64,000 bases of DNA from Nocardioides sp. zg-1230 (GCF_013155335.1 NZ_JABJQZ010000004.1:248001-312000), one strand, 5' to 3'. Positions 11,901 through 20,584 are shown, numbered from the stretch's first letter. The notes: generated by a model not told the origin, from the sequence alone. Translations and numbers: made by a program.

Positions 11901-14900
11901 GGAGCCGGTGACGAGCTCGTTGAAGGTCACGCTGGGCCGGACCCCCACCGGCACGCCGGTCGCGTCTGCGGCGGGGACCCGGGACGACACGGTCGGCGGG
12001 GTCGTGTCGTTGGACTGCTCGGAGAACACGACGTCCACCCAGTAGTTCTCGCTGTTGTAGGTCAGGTTCGGGAACGTGCTGGGAGCGCCGGTGTAGCGGT
12101 AGAGGCCGTTGCCGCCGTCGGTGCCGTTCTGCAGGGCGGTCAGCGGCCCCCGGGTGGTGGCGGCGTTGGCGAAGTAGCCGCCGTTCACGACGTAGCGGCT
12201 GGGCGTGAAGTACGAGGCCACGTAGGTCGTGCCGGCACTGACCGGGATGGGTGCGGCGAAGGTCGCCTGCTGCCAGCCGCTGGCCGACTCGTTCGTGAAG
12301 GTCACCTGGCCCAGCCGGGTGCCGGTGGCGGTCCACAGGGAGCCGACGTGCGTACCGGTGCTCTGGCTGGGCTTGTAGTAGCGGATGCCGGTGACGAAGC
12401 CGGCCGTGCTCGTCCGGAACCGCACGCCGAGCTCCACCGAGCTGGTGTCGGGGTCGGTGCCCGCGGGGGCCGCGGTCGCGGGCCAGATCGTGCAGGGGCA
12501 GCCCGACGTCGTCGCCGCGGTGGTGAAGGACCAGGACACGCCGTCCATCTGGTTGCCGGCCGCGTCGCGTGCCCCGCTGACGGTGGCCGTGTAGGTGGCG
12601 CTGGTGCCGAGGGTCGCCGTCGGGTCGAACGTCACGGTTCGGCTCGCCGCGTCGTACGTGGTGGAGCCGGCGACGAGGGTGCCACCGGGGCCCCGCAGCT
12701 CGACGACCGGGGTGGCGGCCTGGACCGCCTCGCTGAACGTCGCCGTCACGTTGGTCGCTGTCGCCACACCGGTCGCCCCGGTCGCTGGCGTCCGGGCGGT
12801 GACGGTCGGCTTGGTGGTGTCCACGGCCTCGGTGGTGAACGTCCAGGAGACCGGGTCCACCTGGTTCCCGGCGGCGTCGCGCGCGCCGCTGACCGTTGCG
12901 GTGTAGGTCGTGCTCGCGGTGAGCGCGGCGGTCGGGTCGAGTCGCGACGTGCGCGTCGCCGCGTCGTACGACGTCGTGCCGGCGACGAGCGAGCCACCCG
13001 GGCCGCGGAGCTCGAGCGCCACCGACCCTGCCTGCACCGGCTCGCTGAACGTCGCGGTGACGTCGCTGCCCACGGGGACGCCGGCGGCCCCGGCGTCGGG
13101 GCTGCGGCCCGTCACGGTCGGCTTCGTCGTGTCGGGGCCGTCCTCGAAGACGACGTCGACCCAGTAGTTCTCGCTGTTGTAGCTCAGGTCGGGGAAGGCG
13201 CCGGCCGTGGCGGTGTAGCGGTAGACGCCGTTCCCGCCGTCGGTGCCGTTCTGCAGTGCCGTGAGGGGGCCTCGGGTCGTCGGGCCGCCGGCGAAGTAGG
13301 CGCCGCTGACGGCGTACCGGCTCGGTGTGAAGTACGACGCCACGTAGGTCGTGCCGGCGGTGACCGGGATCGGGTCGGCGAAGGTGGCTTGCTGCCACCC
13401 GCTCGCGGACTCGTTGGTGAAGGTCACCTGCCCGAGCCGGGTCCCGGTGCGGGTCCACAGCGAGCCCACGTGGGTGCCGCTGGTCTGGGTTGGCTTCCAG
13501 TAGCGGATGCCGGTGACGAACCCGTCGGTGCCGGCGCGGAACTTCACGCCGAGCTCCACGGAGCTGGTGTCGGGGTCGGTGCCTGCCGGCGTCGCGGTCG
13601 ACGGCCAGATCGTGCACGGGCACCCGGACGTGGCGGCGGTGGTGGTGAAGGACCACGACACCGGGTCCATCTGGTTGCCCGAGGTGTCCCGGGCGCCGCT
13701 GAGGTTGACGGTGTAGGTCGTGCTGGCCGCGAGGTTGGCGTTCGGGTCCAGGGCGGCCGTGCGGCTGGCGTCGTCGTACGCCGTGGTGGCAGGCACCAAG
13801 GTGTTGCCGGGCCCGCGCAGCTCGAGCGCGATCGTCGATTGCTGCACGGCCTCGCTGAACGTCGCGGTCGGCGAGACCCCCAGCGCCACCCCGGTCGCAC
13901 CGACGGCGGGGGTGCGTGCGGTGATCGTGGGGCTCGTCGTGTCCGGGGTGTCGGTCGTGAAGGACCACGTCACGGGGTCCATCTGGTTGCCGGCCGGGTC
14001 GCGAGCACCGCTGACCGCTGCCGTGTAGGTCGTGGTGGCCGCCAGGGCCGCCTGCGGGTCGAGGGTGGCGGTGCGGGTCGCGGCGTCGTACGACAGCGTG
14101 GCCGGCACGACGGCGCCCCCGGGTGCGCGGAGCTCGAACGCGACCGTGGACTGCTGCACCGGCTCGGAGAAGGTCGCGGTGACGTCGGTGCCGAGCGGGA
14201 CGGCCGTCGCCCCCGGCGCCGGGGTGCGGCCGTTGAGGCCCGGCTTGGCCGTGTCGTTGGCCTCGGTGAAGACGACGTCGACCCAGTAGTTCTCGCTGTT
14301 GTAGGTCAGGTTGGGGAACACGCCGGCCGTCGCGGTGTAGCGGTAGACGCCGTTCCCGCCGTCGGTGCCGTTCTGCAGCGCGGTGAGGGGGCCGCGTGTC
14401 GTGGGACCGTTCGCGAAGTAGCCGCCGCTCACGGCGTAGCGGCTCGGGGTGAAGTAGGAGGCGACGTACGTCGTCCCGGCCGTCACGGGGACAGGCGTGG
14501 CGAACATTGCCTGCTGCCAGCCGCTGGCGGTCTCGTTGGTGAAGGTGACCTGGCCCAGACGGGTGCCGGTGCTGCTCCACAGGGAACCCACGTGGGTGCC
14601 GGTGCTCTGGGTCGGCTTGTAGTAGCGGATGCCGGTGACGAGGCCGTCGGTCGAGGCCCGGAACCGGACCCCGAGCTCCACGGAGCTGGTGTCGGGGTCC
14701 GTGCCGGCCGGCGTGGCGGTGGCCGGCCAGATCGTGCACGGGCACGCGGCTGGCGGCGAGCCCACGGTGACGCTCGCGGTCGATGCCGTGCCGAGGTTCG
14801 CGCTGTCGTCGACGGCACGCGCGCGCAGGGTGAGGCTGCCCGTGGCGGACGGGGTGAACGTGTAGGTCCACGAGGCACGCCCGGTCGCCCGTCGCCACGT

Positions 14901-16631
14901 GGCCCCGTTGTCGGTCGACACCTCGACGCCGCCGACCCGGCCGCCACCGGTGTCCGTGGCCGTGCCGCTGATGGTGACGGGTGAACCCACGGGGAGCGTC
15001 GCGCCCGCCGCCGGGGACGTGATGGCCGTCGTCGGCGCCGTCGTGTCAGTCGATGCCGTGGCGGGGGTGAGGCCGGCGGTCAGCGTGTCCGGCTGGACCC
15101 CCATGTCGGCGAGGAGGTTGACCGTGGCCTGCTGGGCGGCCGTGTCGGGAGGGGCGGAGCCGCGGTCGTGGTTGCCGTCGAGCGCCCACGCCCACTGGAT
15201 CGTGCCCGCGCTGAAGACCAGGGCGCCGCTGGCGGCCCGGTAGGTCGTCATCGCATGGGTGGCCTGCCCCTGGGCGTAGCTGTTTCCCTGGTCCTGGAGC
15301 CGTTGGCCGCTGTCGGTCGTCTGGGACACGCGGAACAGGCCCGCCGGTCGGGAGTCGTTGTCGGGGTCCTCGTCCCACTCGTAGCCGATGACGTTGCTGC
15401 CGATCGTCGTCGTCGCGTTGTTGCCCAGGCTCGCCACGCGGGTGTTGCGCCAGAACCGCATCTGGCCGTCCGCCTGGCCGACCACCATGTCCACGGCACA
15501 GCAGTTGATCGCGAACCACGTCCCGGTGAGCCCGTTCTCGGGGCGGCCCCCGTCCGCGGGCGGGCTGAAGCGCGGGTCGCGCCAGGTCCCGGTCCAGGTG
15601 TTGGCGAGCGGGTCGATCTTCGCGTTGGCGTGGGTCTCCTTGTAGGACACGAGGGTGCGGTGCGGGGTCCCGGAGCCGTCGATGCTGTTCTCCCAGCGGG
15701 TCTTCCAGAAGACCTCGTTGCCCGAGAAGAAGGCCAGGTGGACGCCCGCGTCGCGGGCCGCCTCGACGTTCGCCCGCTGGGTGCCGGACCAGTACTCGTC
15801 GTGCCCGACGCTCAGGAACGCCTCGTGCTCGAGGAGCTCGGCGCCGCGGCGGTCGGTGTCCACGCCAGAGCTGTAGCTGACGTCGTACCCGTTGGCCTCC
15901 AGGAAGCGCACCATCGGGTACTCGGCGTTGAAGACCCAGTCCTCGGGCGCGTTGGCGCGGGTCGTGAACGGGCGGTTGTAGCTGACCTTGTACGCGCGTC
16001 CCGCGGGGGCACCGGTGTAGAGGCTGTTGCCGCCGTAGGTGTTGTAGGCGTGCCACGTGGTGTCGGAGGTCTGGAAGAGCAGGTCCGAGCCGCCGTCGTC
16101 GTCGCGCACCACGAAGAAGACGTGGCTGGAGCCGGCAGTGCCGTCGGTGCGCACCAGCTTGGCGAAGTAGATCCCCGACACGGCGGTCGCCGGCACGGCC
16201 CAGGACGCGTTCTGGGTCCAGTTGCCGCAGTCGACGAGGCCGGTCGTGGAGTTGGTGAGGCAGTTGGGCTGGTTGTTCAGCACCGTGGGGGTGACGGTTG
16301 CGACCCGACGCGCCCCGGCACCGGCGTAGTAGCCCATCCGGTAGATGTCGAGCCGGTACGACGAGGCGCTGGTGTCGACCTTGAACCCGACCGTCTGACC
16401 CTGGTCGACGCTCATGTCGGTCGCGAAGCCCTGGATCGAGGACGAGCCGGCCCCGGTGATGCCCCATTCGCTCTCGGGACTGCCCGGGAGGGTGTTCTCG
16501 CAGGCCACCGGGTTGGTCACGGGCGGGTCGCAGGGCGCGGCGGCTGCGGGCGTGGCCGCAGTGACGATGCTGAGGGTCGTGGCCGCCAGCAACAGCGTGA
16601 GCAGCACGGCAAGGCGTCGAGGCACGGGCAC
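8952..16631 (-). CDS. Giant secreted mosaic: dimethylformamidase-like, DUF4082 and Ig repeats, deacetylase-like, Fn3
   Basis: 2,559 residues from GTG 16631, chosen because AAGGAG lies 7 nt upstream and a signal peptide follows at once (VPVPRRLAVLLTLLL...ATPAAAA). Order: N,N-dimethylformamidase large-subunit-like region (about 40-520; SVGHDEYWSG, FFSGNEVFWKTRWE), an Ig-like domain, then a [DUF4082 - Big_5 - Big_5] unit repeated with exact 374-residue period from about 630, and a third DUF4082 with one Big_5. Next come a GATase-like segment (about 1650-1840), a polysaccharide-deacetylase-like segment (VVVATGDDHGSGG, GFEVGLHPQNNC), two Fn3-like domains and a discoidin-like tail. DUF4082 units start CPCTIWP with a CxC pair. 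No sortase or membrane anchor is seen, so it is probably released or wall-associated. Substrate unknown; polysaccharide or amide chemistry is guesswork. Confidence 0.85.
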   Translation of the reverse strand: MPVPRRLAVLLTLLLAATTLSIVTAATPAAAAPCDPPVTNPVACENTLPGSPESEWGITGAGSSSIQGFATDMSVDQGQTVGFKVDTSASSYRLDIYRMGYYAGAGARRVATVTPTVLNNQPNCLTNSTTGLVDCGNWTQNASWAVPATAVSGIYFAKLVRTDGTAGSSHVFFVVRDDDGGSDLLFQTSDTTWHAYNTYGGNSLYTGAPAGRAYKVSYNRPFTTRANAPEDWVFNAEYPMVRFLEANGYDVSYSSGVDTDRRGAELLEHEAFLSVGHDEYWSGTQRANVEAARDAGVHLAFFSGNEVFWKTRWENSIDGSGTPHRTLVSYKETHANAKIDPLANTWTGTWRDPRFSPPADGGRPENGLTGTWFAINCCAVDMVVGQADGQMRFWRNTRVASLGNNATTTIGSNVIGYEWDEDPDNDSRPAGLFRVSQTTDSGQRLQDQGNSYAQGQATHAMTTYRAASGALVFSAGTIQWAWALDGNHDRGSAPPDTAAQQATVNLLADMGVQPDTLTAGLTPATASTDTTAPTTAITSPAAGATLPVGSPVTISGTATDTGGGRVGGVEVSTDNGATWRRATGRASWTYTFTPSATGSLTLRARAVDDSANLGTASTASVTVGSPPAACPCTIWPATATPAGTDPDTSSVELGVRFRASTDGLVTGIRYYKPTQSTGTHVGSLWSSTGTRLGQVTFTNETASGWQQAMFATPVPVTAGTTYVASYFTPSRYAVSGGYFANGPTTRGPLTALQNGTDGGNGVYRYTATAGVFPNLTYNSENYWVDVVFTEANDTAKPGLNGRTPAPGATAVPLGTDVTATFSEPVQQSTVAFELRAPGGAVVPATLSYDAATRTATLDPQAALAATTTYTAAVSGARDPAGNQMDPVTWSFTTDTPDTTSPTITARTPAVGATGVALGVSPTATFSEAVQQSTIALELRGPGNTLVPATTAYDDASRTAALDPNANLAASTTYTVNLSGARDTSGNQMDPVSWSFTTTAATSGCPCTIWPSTATPAGTDPDTSSVELGVKFRAGTDGFVTGIRYWKPTQTSGTHVGSLWTRTGTRLGQVTFTNESASGWQQATFADPIPVTAGTTYVASYFTPSRYAVSGAYFAGGPTTRGPLTALQNGTDGGNGVYRYTATAGAFPDLSYNSENYWVDVVFEDGPDTTKPTVTGRSPDAGAAGVPVGSDVTATFSEPVQAGSVALELRGPGGSLVAGTTSYDAATRTSRLDPTAALTASTTYTATVSGARDAAGNQVDPVSWTFTTEAVDTTKPTVTARTPATGATGVATATNVTATFSEAVQAATPVVELRGPGGTLVAGSTTYDAASRTVTFDPTATLGTSATYTATVSGARDAAGNQMDGVSWSFTTAATTSGCPCTIWPATAAPAGTDPDTSSVELGVRFRTSTAGFVTGIRYYKPSQSTGTHVGSLWTATGTRLGQVTFTNESASGWQQATFAAPIPVSAGTTYVASYFTPSRYVVNGGYFANAATTRGPLTALQNGTDGGNGLYRYTGAPSTFPNLTYNSENYWVDVVFSEQSNDTTPPTVSSRVPAADATGVPVGVRPSVTFNELVTGSSVSMALRTSGGQTVPATTAYDVGTSTMTLTPAADLTYTSSYTVEVSGARDTSGNTMAPVSWSFQTAGEPPPGIADGPGGPIAVVTSNGNPSSAYLTEILRAEGLNEFANLRVNALDAAALAPYAVVVLGDVAITDAQVTALTSWVNAGGNLVALRPDTRLHALAGITAQTGTVGDGYLAVNAATEPGAGITTETMQFHGSADRYSLNGATAVATLYSNATTSTGLPAVTLRSVGSNGGQVATFAFDLARSVIATRQGNLAWAGQNRDGATPNRSNDLFFGGSGATDWVDLAKAHIPQADEQQRLLANLVTVTARDRLPVPRFWYFPGTHKAVVVATGDDHGSGGTPGRFSTYAAASPSGCSVARWECPRFSSYIYPSTPMTNAQAAGFQTQGFEVGLHPQNNCTNFTSYQGLEDTYTSQLGTWRAKYTSLPSPTTSRFHCIVWSDWVSQPKAELASGIRLDTNYYYYPGSWIADRPGFMNGSGMPMRFTDTDGSMIDVFQANTNMTDESGQSYPFTPNTLLDRALGSQGYYGAFTANLHTDAASTFEDTQVLASAQARNVPVIAARQLLTWTDGRNASSFSGLSWSGGTLSFTIGVGVGATGLTAMLPTTGPGGATLSAVTRSGTAVPFTTMTVKGQQYAVFPAVGGAHQATYTPAGGTNLVTATRATTDDTGTTSLTWTTTDPGTTVVRLGTSPTDLDEAVVVNGSTTEHLAELDGLAPATRYHYVVQSRGTDGDVVRWPASGAAPATFTTPGADLRAPRISDVRVRPMTDGTARITWRTDEPSTSRVTYRQAGRTARGIGLDDRLTRRHVVVVTDLAPRRAHTVRVGSRDGAGNAARARTTRFRSLAPGLAMFTAEDFRTGRTDDRMRLDDRGLGSLTLSGRGSGTYTSRVVDSGRKATWTRLALDSAEPAGARILVRIRTGDRPDPDGTWSDWRLVRPGVDVGLEGRYVQYAVHLSATSTSLPVVRGVGLTRGGGRGAH
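12030..14745 (-). repeat. Tandem protein-coding repeats, 1,122-nt period
   Basis: Inside the giant gene, the CCCAGTAGTTCTCGC marker recurs at 12038, 13160 and 14282, exactly 1,122 nt (374 codons) apart. Each unit encodes DUF4082 plus Big_5 domains. Identical spacing and high nucleotide similarity point to recent tandem duplication or gene conversion. Confidence 0.85.
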
Positions 16632-16793
16632 GGCAACGCTCCTTCTCCCGGCCCACGGACCCCTCGCGCCCCGCGCGTCGACCGCCGCGGACACCGTGTC
16701 CTCCATCCTGAGTCGGCGTCGCGCCGACGTCATGCCCAGAACTGGGCATCGGGGGCGCGGCGGCCGTACCCGGCTGGCGATAGCGTGCCCGGC

Positions 16794-17876
16794 ATGCCCC
16801 TCGAGCCAGCCCAGCGCTACCGCGGACCGGTCCTGCCCGACGGCGAGCCGCGTGACCTCTACGTCGTCGACGGCCGCGTCACCTACGAGCCCCAGGCGGG
16901 GGCCGACACCGTCGCAGAGGGCTGGATCGTCCCCGGCCTGGTGGACGCGCACTGCCACCTCGGGCTCGACGACTTCGGCGCCACCGACGACGCGGCCACC
17001 GAGCAGCAGGCCATCGCCGACCGCGACGGCGGGGCCCTGCTCATCCGCGACGCCGGCTCGGCGGCCGACACCCGCTGGATCCACGACCGCGACGACCTGC
17101 CCCGCCTGATCCGGTGCGGTCGGCACATCGCCGCCACGAAGCGCTACATCCGCGGCTACGCCCACGAGGTGGAGCCGGCCGACCTGGCGTCGTACGCCGC
17201 GCAGGAGGCCCGCAGCGGCGACGGGTGGATCAAGCTCGTCGGCGACTGGATCTCTCGGGACGAGGGCGACCTCGCACCGTCCTTCCCGGCGCAGGCGTTC
17301 GCCGACGCGATCTCAGCGGCCCACGCCGAGGGCGCCAAGGTGACGGCGCACTGCTTCGGCCACGGGGTGCTGCCCGGGCTCATCGAGGCGGGCATCGACT
17401 GCATCGAGCACGGCACCGGCCTGACCGAGGACCTCATCGACGCGATGGTCCAGCACGGCACCCGCCTGGTGCCGACCGTCATGCAGCTCGACAAGTTCCC
17501 CGAGCACGCTGCCGCGGGGCAGGAGAAGTTCCCGGCCTACGCCGAGACGATGAACGACCTCTACTCCCGCATGCCTGCCACGATCATGGCGGCCTACGAG
17601 GCGGGCGTGCCGATCTACGCCGGCTCCGACGGCGGCGGCATCAGCCGCCACGGCAACATCGCCGGCGAGATCGAGGCGCTCGTGCGGATCGGGATGCCGG
17701 CGCACGACGCCCTCGGCGCGGCCAGCTGGCGGGCCCGGGAGTGGCTGGGGGTGGACGGTCTCGTCGAGGGCGCGTCCGCCGACTTCGTCGTCTACGACCG
17801 CGACCCGCGCGCCGACCTGTCCGTGCTGCGTACGCCGACGCGGGTCGTGCTGCGCGGCCAGTCAGTCCTGGGCTGA
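16794..17876 (+). CDS. Metal-dependent amidohydrolase
   Basis: 360 residues. Amidohydrolase signatures: VDAHCHLGLDD (His53 and His55), GWIKLVGDW (bridging lysine), VTAHCFGHG, CIEHGTG, and the late aspartate in IYAGSDGG, all needed for a binuclear metal centre. It belongs to the imidazolonepropionase/prolidase-like branch that hydrolyses cyclic amides or imidodipeptides; the substrate cannot be named. M. tuberculosis has a homologous gene (Rv2915c) next to ffh, so this is backbone and the giant gene between them is an insertion. ATG 16794 is preceded by TAGCGT at 7 nt with no Shine-Dalgarno, implying a leaderless mRNA. Confidence 0.88.
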   Translation: MPLEPAQRYRGPVLPDGEPRDLYVVDGRVTYEPQAGADTVAEGWIVPGLVDAHCHLGLDDFGATDDAATEQQAIADRDGGALLIRDAGSAADTRWIHDRDDLPRLIRCGRHIAATKRYIRGYAHEVEPADLASYAAQEARSGDGWIKLVGDWISRDEGDLAPSFPAQAFADAISAAHAEGAKVTAHCFGHGVLPGLIEAGIDCIEHGTGLTEDLIDAMVQHGTRLVPTVMQLDKFPEHAAAGQEKFPAYAETMNDLYSRMPATIMAAYEAGVPIYAGSDGGGISRHGNIAGEIEALVRIGMPAHDALGAASWRAREWLGVDGLVEGASADFVVYDRDPRADLSVLRTPTRVVLRGQSVLG

Positions 17877-17922
17877 GTGCTGGGCTGAGTGGGGGCTCAG
17901 TGGTGGGCTGAGCCCATCGACG

Positions 17923-17960
17923 ACGAGGGGCGGTCACCCGGCCGGGTGACCGCCCCTCGT
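17923..17960. terminator. Perfect 38-bp palindrome, bidirectional terminator
   Basis: A perfect inverted repeat beginning ACGAGGGGCGG and ending CCGCCCCTCGT, centred at 17941/17942, between the converging amidohydrolase and the minus-strand secreted-protein gene. There is no U tract on either strand. Confidence 0.8.
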
Positions 17961-17977
17961 GCGGACGCGATGTGCGA

Positions 17978-18553
17978 TCAGGCGGTGGTGTCCGCCTCGG
18001 TCTCGCCCTCGAGCTCGGCCTGGGCAGCCTTGACGTGGTCGCGCACGTCGCGGATGTCGGCCTTGGTGCTGGTGGCGGTGATCTCCAGCGCGGCGGCCTC
18101 GGCGGCCGCCAGGTGGCTGACGGCCTCCGGGTCGGTCGCTGCGGCCTCCTCGAGGCCCTCGACCTTCTTCACGATGTTGACAACGATCCGGAAGTTCTCG
18201 ACGCGGAACGAGCGCAGCTCCTTGCGGACGGCCCGGGTGTCGACGGTGCTGTCGGCCGCCTCGACGGCGGCCTTCAGGTCGGTCAGGGCGGTCCGAGCGT
18301 CGGTCACGTTGGCCACGACCTCGGCCTCGGTGTCGTCGGCCAGGGCCTCGACGGCGTTGCTGGTCGACAGCCGGGCGAGGCGCTTGTCCTTGCCCGCGAT
18401 GTCCTTGAGCAGCTGCTTGGTCTGCGCCTTGACCGTCTTCGCCGGCTTGGTCGGCTTGTCCGGCGCTGCCACGGCAGTGGCGGACAGCGCGGACGGCGCG
18501 ACGAGCGCAGCGGTGGCGAGGGCGGTGGCGGTGATGCGCCGGGTGGTGTTCAT
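17978..18553 (-). CDS. Secreted helical protein of unknown function
   Basis: 191 residues from ATG 18553, with AGGAG 8 nt upstream. Signal peptide MNTTRRITATALATAAL...AVAA, then an Ala-, Asp- and Glu-rich sequence with heptad-like spacing (NAVEALADDTEAEVVANV; VVNIVKKVEGLEEAAATD), predicted mostly alpha-helical with possible coiled coil. No catalytic motif, cysteine or membrane segment in the mature part. I do not recognise a family. It stands alone, divergent from the GNAT gene and ended by the palindrome. Confidence 0.8.
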   Translation of the reverse strand: MNTTRRITATALATAALVAPSALSATAVAAPDKPTKPAKTVKAQTKQLLKDIAGKDKRLARLSTSNAVEALADDTEAEVVANVTDARTALTDLKAAVEAADSTVDTRAVRKELRSFRVENFRIVVNIVKKVEGLEEAAATDPEAVSHLAAAEAAALEITATSTKADIRDVRDHVKAAQAELEGETEADTTA

Positions 18554-18738
18554 TGAGAGTGCTCCTGTGAATTGGGGGGATGGAGTACTGACGGCGACCC
18601 ACCTTGCAGTAAGTCGGTGGTCCAGACAATTCGAGGAACGGGCATGTCGTGTAGTCACTTCGGGCCATGTCCCCTCGGACGACCTGCTGTGTCGAAACCG
18701 ATTTGAGCGGCGATGCCCCGGCGGGATGGGATAGGCCC

Positions 18739-19395
18739 GTGAGCACACTCGTCGACCTCTTCCCGCCGCTGGGCCTGCACGTGCAGGCCGGCCCCCTCGA
18801 GCTGCGGGGACTCTCCGACGAGCTCATCCTCGAGCTGTGCGACCTCGCGGAGCGGGGCATCCACCCTCCCGACGAGATGCCGTTCTACTTCCCGTGGACC
18901 GCGGCCCCGCCCGGCGAGCTCGCCCGCAACACCGCGGCGTACCACTGGGGCAAGCGCTCCACCTTCTCGCCCGAGGAGTTCTGCCTCGACCTCGCCGTGC
19001 TCCTCGACGGTCGGGTCATCGGCGCCCAGGGGGTCGCATCCAGGCACTTCCCGGTGACCAGGACGGGGGAGACCGGGTCGTGGCTCGGGCGCGAGTTCCA
19101 GGGGCGCGGGCTCGGCACGGCCATGCGCCGGGCGATGTGCGAGCTGCTCTTCGACCACCTCGGCTTCGAGGAGATCACCTCGGCGGCCTTCCTCGACAAC
19201 CCCGCGTCGCTCGGCGTCTCCCGCAAGGTCGGCTACCGACCCACCACGGTGAGCCGGATCAAGCGGCGCGAGGGCGAGCTCGCGCTCAACCAGGGCCTCG
19301 TCCTCACCCCCGAGGACCTCGTCAGGGGCGCCGAGCCCATCCGCGTCACCGGGGCCGAGGCCGTGCGCGCCTTCATCGGTCTGGACGCCGCCTGA
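18739..19395 (+). CDS. GNAT-family N-acetyltransferase
   Basis: 218 residues from GTG 18739; an upstream ATG at 18667 is in frame but adds an unlikely N-terminus. The acetyl-CoA loop is GSWLGREFQGRGLGTAMRRA, preceded by FCLDLAVLLDGRVIGAQG and followed by TSAAFLDNPASLGVSRKVGY, the RimJ/RimL-like arrangement. It probably acetylates an amino group of a protein or small molecule; substrate unknown. Divergent from the secreted helical protein and 75 bp before the ECF sigma factor gene, though the ECF gene has its own promoter. Confidence 0.85.
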   Translation: MSTLVDLFPPLGLHVQAGPLELRGLSDELILELCDLAERGIHPPDEMPFYFPWTAAPPGELARNTAAYHWGKRSTFSPEEFCLDLAVLLDGRVIGAQGVASRHFPVTRTGETGSWLGREFQGRGLGTAMRRAMCELLFDHLGFEEITSAAFLDNPASLGVSRKVGYRPTTVSRIKRREGELALNQGLVLTPEDLVRGAEPIRVTGAEAVRAFIGLDAA

Positions 19396-19420
19396 GCCCC
19401 GCGAGAAGATGAGCGGGACG

Positions 19421-19449
19421 GGTCAACCGTCGAGCTGCCGCGCGGCTGT
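19421..19449 (+). promoter_or_regulatory. Putative ECF promoter of the sigma gene at 19471
   Basis: GGTCAACC (19421-19428), 15 nt, GGCTGT (19444-19449). The same two elements with identical spacing precede the secreted-protein gene at 20649. The CAACC -35 is typical of SigE-like ECF factors, so autoregulation is likely. Confidence 0.6.
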
Positions 19450-19470
19450 TCCCTGTCATGGAGGCATGGC

Positions 19471-19965
19471 ATGCGAGCCGCTGAGCAGCAGGAGTACGAC
19501 TGGTACTTCCGGGCCTGCTTCGCGCCGGTGTCCAGGACGGTCTACCTGATCGTCCGCGACCGGGGTCGCGCCGAGGACATCACCCAGGAGGCGCTCTACC
19601 GCCTGCTGCGGCACTGGCGCACCGTCTCGGCGTACGAGCGCCCGGAGGCGTGGGTGAGGAGGGTCGCGATCCGGATCGCGGTCCGCGAGGTGCAGCGCGC
19701 CGCGGCCCGTCCGGAGAAGGAGCGGCTCGCCCAGCCGGCGTCGTACGACGAGACCCCGGACCCCGACGTGGCCAGGGCCGTGGCCGAGCTCGCGCCCATG
19801 CAGCGGGCAGCCGTCGTCCTCTACTACTGGGAGGACCGGTCCGTGCACGAGATCGCCGAGCTCCTCTGCGTCTCGGACTCCACTGTCAAGCAGCACCTCT
19901 ACCGGGCGAGGCACCGGCTCGCGACCGTGCTCGGCGAGGAGGAGGTCGACGATGTCCGTCGATGA
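19471..19965 (+). CDS. ECF sigma factor (SigE-like)
   Basis: 164 residues with the two ECF regions only: sigma-2 (YFRACFAPVSRTVYLIVRDR, then RAEDITQEALYRLLRHW, AWVRRVAIRIAV) and sigma-4 (ELAPMQRAAVVLYYWEDRSV, then IAELLCVSDSTVKQHLYRAR, the -35-reading helix-turn-helix). GGAGG sits 6 nt before ATG 19471. It overlaps the membrane protein gene downstream by 14 nt, the usual sigma/anti-sigma arrangement. It directs core RNA polymerase to its own regulon, probably including itself and the gene at 20649. Confidence 0.93.
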   Translation: MRAAEQQEYDWYFRACFAPVSRTVYLIVRDRGRAEDITQEALYRLLRHWRTVSAYERPEAWVRRVAIRIAVREVQRAAARPEKERLAQPASYDETPDPDVARAVAELAPMQRAAVVLYYWEDRSVHEIAELLCVSDSTVKQHLYRARHRLATVLGEEEVDDVRR

Positions 19966-20584
19966 CCGCCTGCGCCGGGGTCTCGAGACCAACGCGATGT
20001 CGTTCCGACCCGAAGGAGAGGCGCGCCTCGTTCGCGTCCACCGGCGCAACCGTCGTCACACCGTGCTCACCGGAGCATCGGCGGTGGTCCTGCTGCTGGG
20101 CAGCGGCGCGACGCTCGGGTGGGTGCTGGGCGGCGATGGGGTGGCCGGGGGGCGAGGTGCGGACCCGGTCGACGCACGCACTGCCACGGTCGCGTCCCCG
20201 TCTCACCCGGTGATCCCTCCCTCGAACTGGCGCAGGGTGATCACCCGTGAGGAGCTGGTCGCAGCCGGGGCCGACGGTGCCTTCCTGCGCGAACACCTGG
20301 GGTCCGCCGACCGACTGCCCGTCCTTCTGTCCTTGTCGCGTGACGTCTTCAGCCAGAGCGGTCGCTACGCCGACGGCTGGAGCGGAGGCGATGCCGGACG
20401 CGTGTCCTACGACGACGAGGGTCGGCTCGTGCTCACCAGCAGCAGCAGCGGCTGTCCCGGCTGCGTGCTGGCGCTCGACTGGCGCCTCGAACCGGGGGAG
20501 CTGCACCTCGGCGACGCCACCGGCATGCTCGATCCCATCGACCGGGTCGTGTACGTCGGTACCTGGCAGTCCGCGGACGATTGA
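19952..20584 (+). CDS. Single-pass membrane protein, putative anti-sigma regulator
   Basis: 210 residues. A cytoplasmic basic N-terminus (MSVDDRLRRGLETNAMSF, RLVRVHRRNRRH), one transmembrane segment at about 38-58 (TVLTGASAVVLLLGSGATLG) and an extracytoplasmic domain with a CPGC pair (SSGCPGCVLALDW). This is the topology of membrane anti-sigma factors, and the gene overlaps the sigma gene by 14 nt. No classical zinc anti-sigma motif (HxxxCxxC) is present, so the anti-sigma role rests on position and topology. Confidence 0.75.
   Translation: MSVDDRLRRGLETNAMSFRPEGEARLVRVHRRNRRHTVLTGASAVVLLLGSGATLGWVLGGDGVAGGRGADPVDARTATVASPSHPVIPPSNWRRVITREELVAAGADGAFLREHLGSADRLPVLLSLSRDVFSQSGRYADGWSGGDAGRVSYDDEGRLVLTSSSSGCPGCVLALDWRLEPGELHLGDATGMLDPIDRVVYVGTWQSADD

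Noticed and set aside
11377-14898. 1,173-residue minus-strand frame overlapping the giant gene
   Set aside because: Arg/Pro/His-rich shadow in another frame of the same repeats; no domain or ribosome binding site.
8955-14984. Very long open frame on the plus strand opposite the giant secreted protein
   Set aside because: It is a GC-skew shadow: Gly/Arg/Val-rich, no domain, no start signal, and it mirrors the repeats of the real minus-strand gene.
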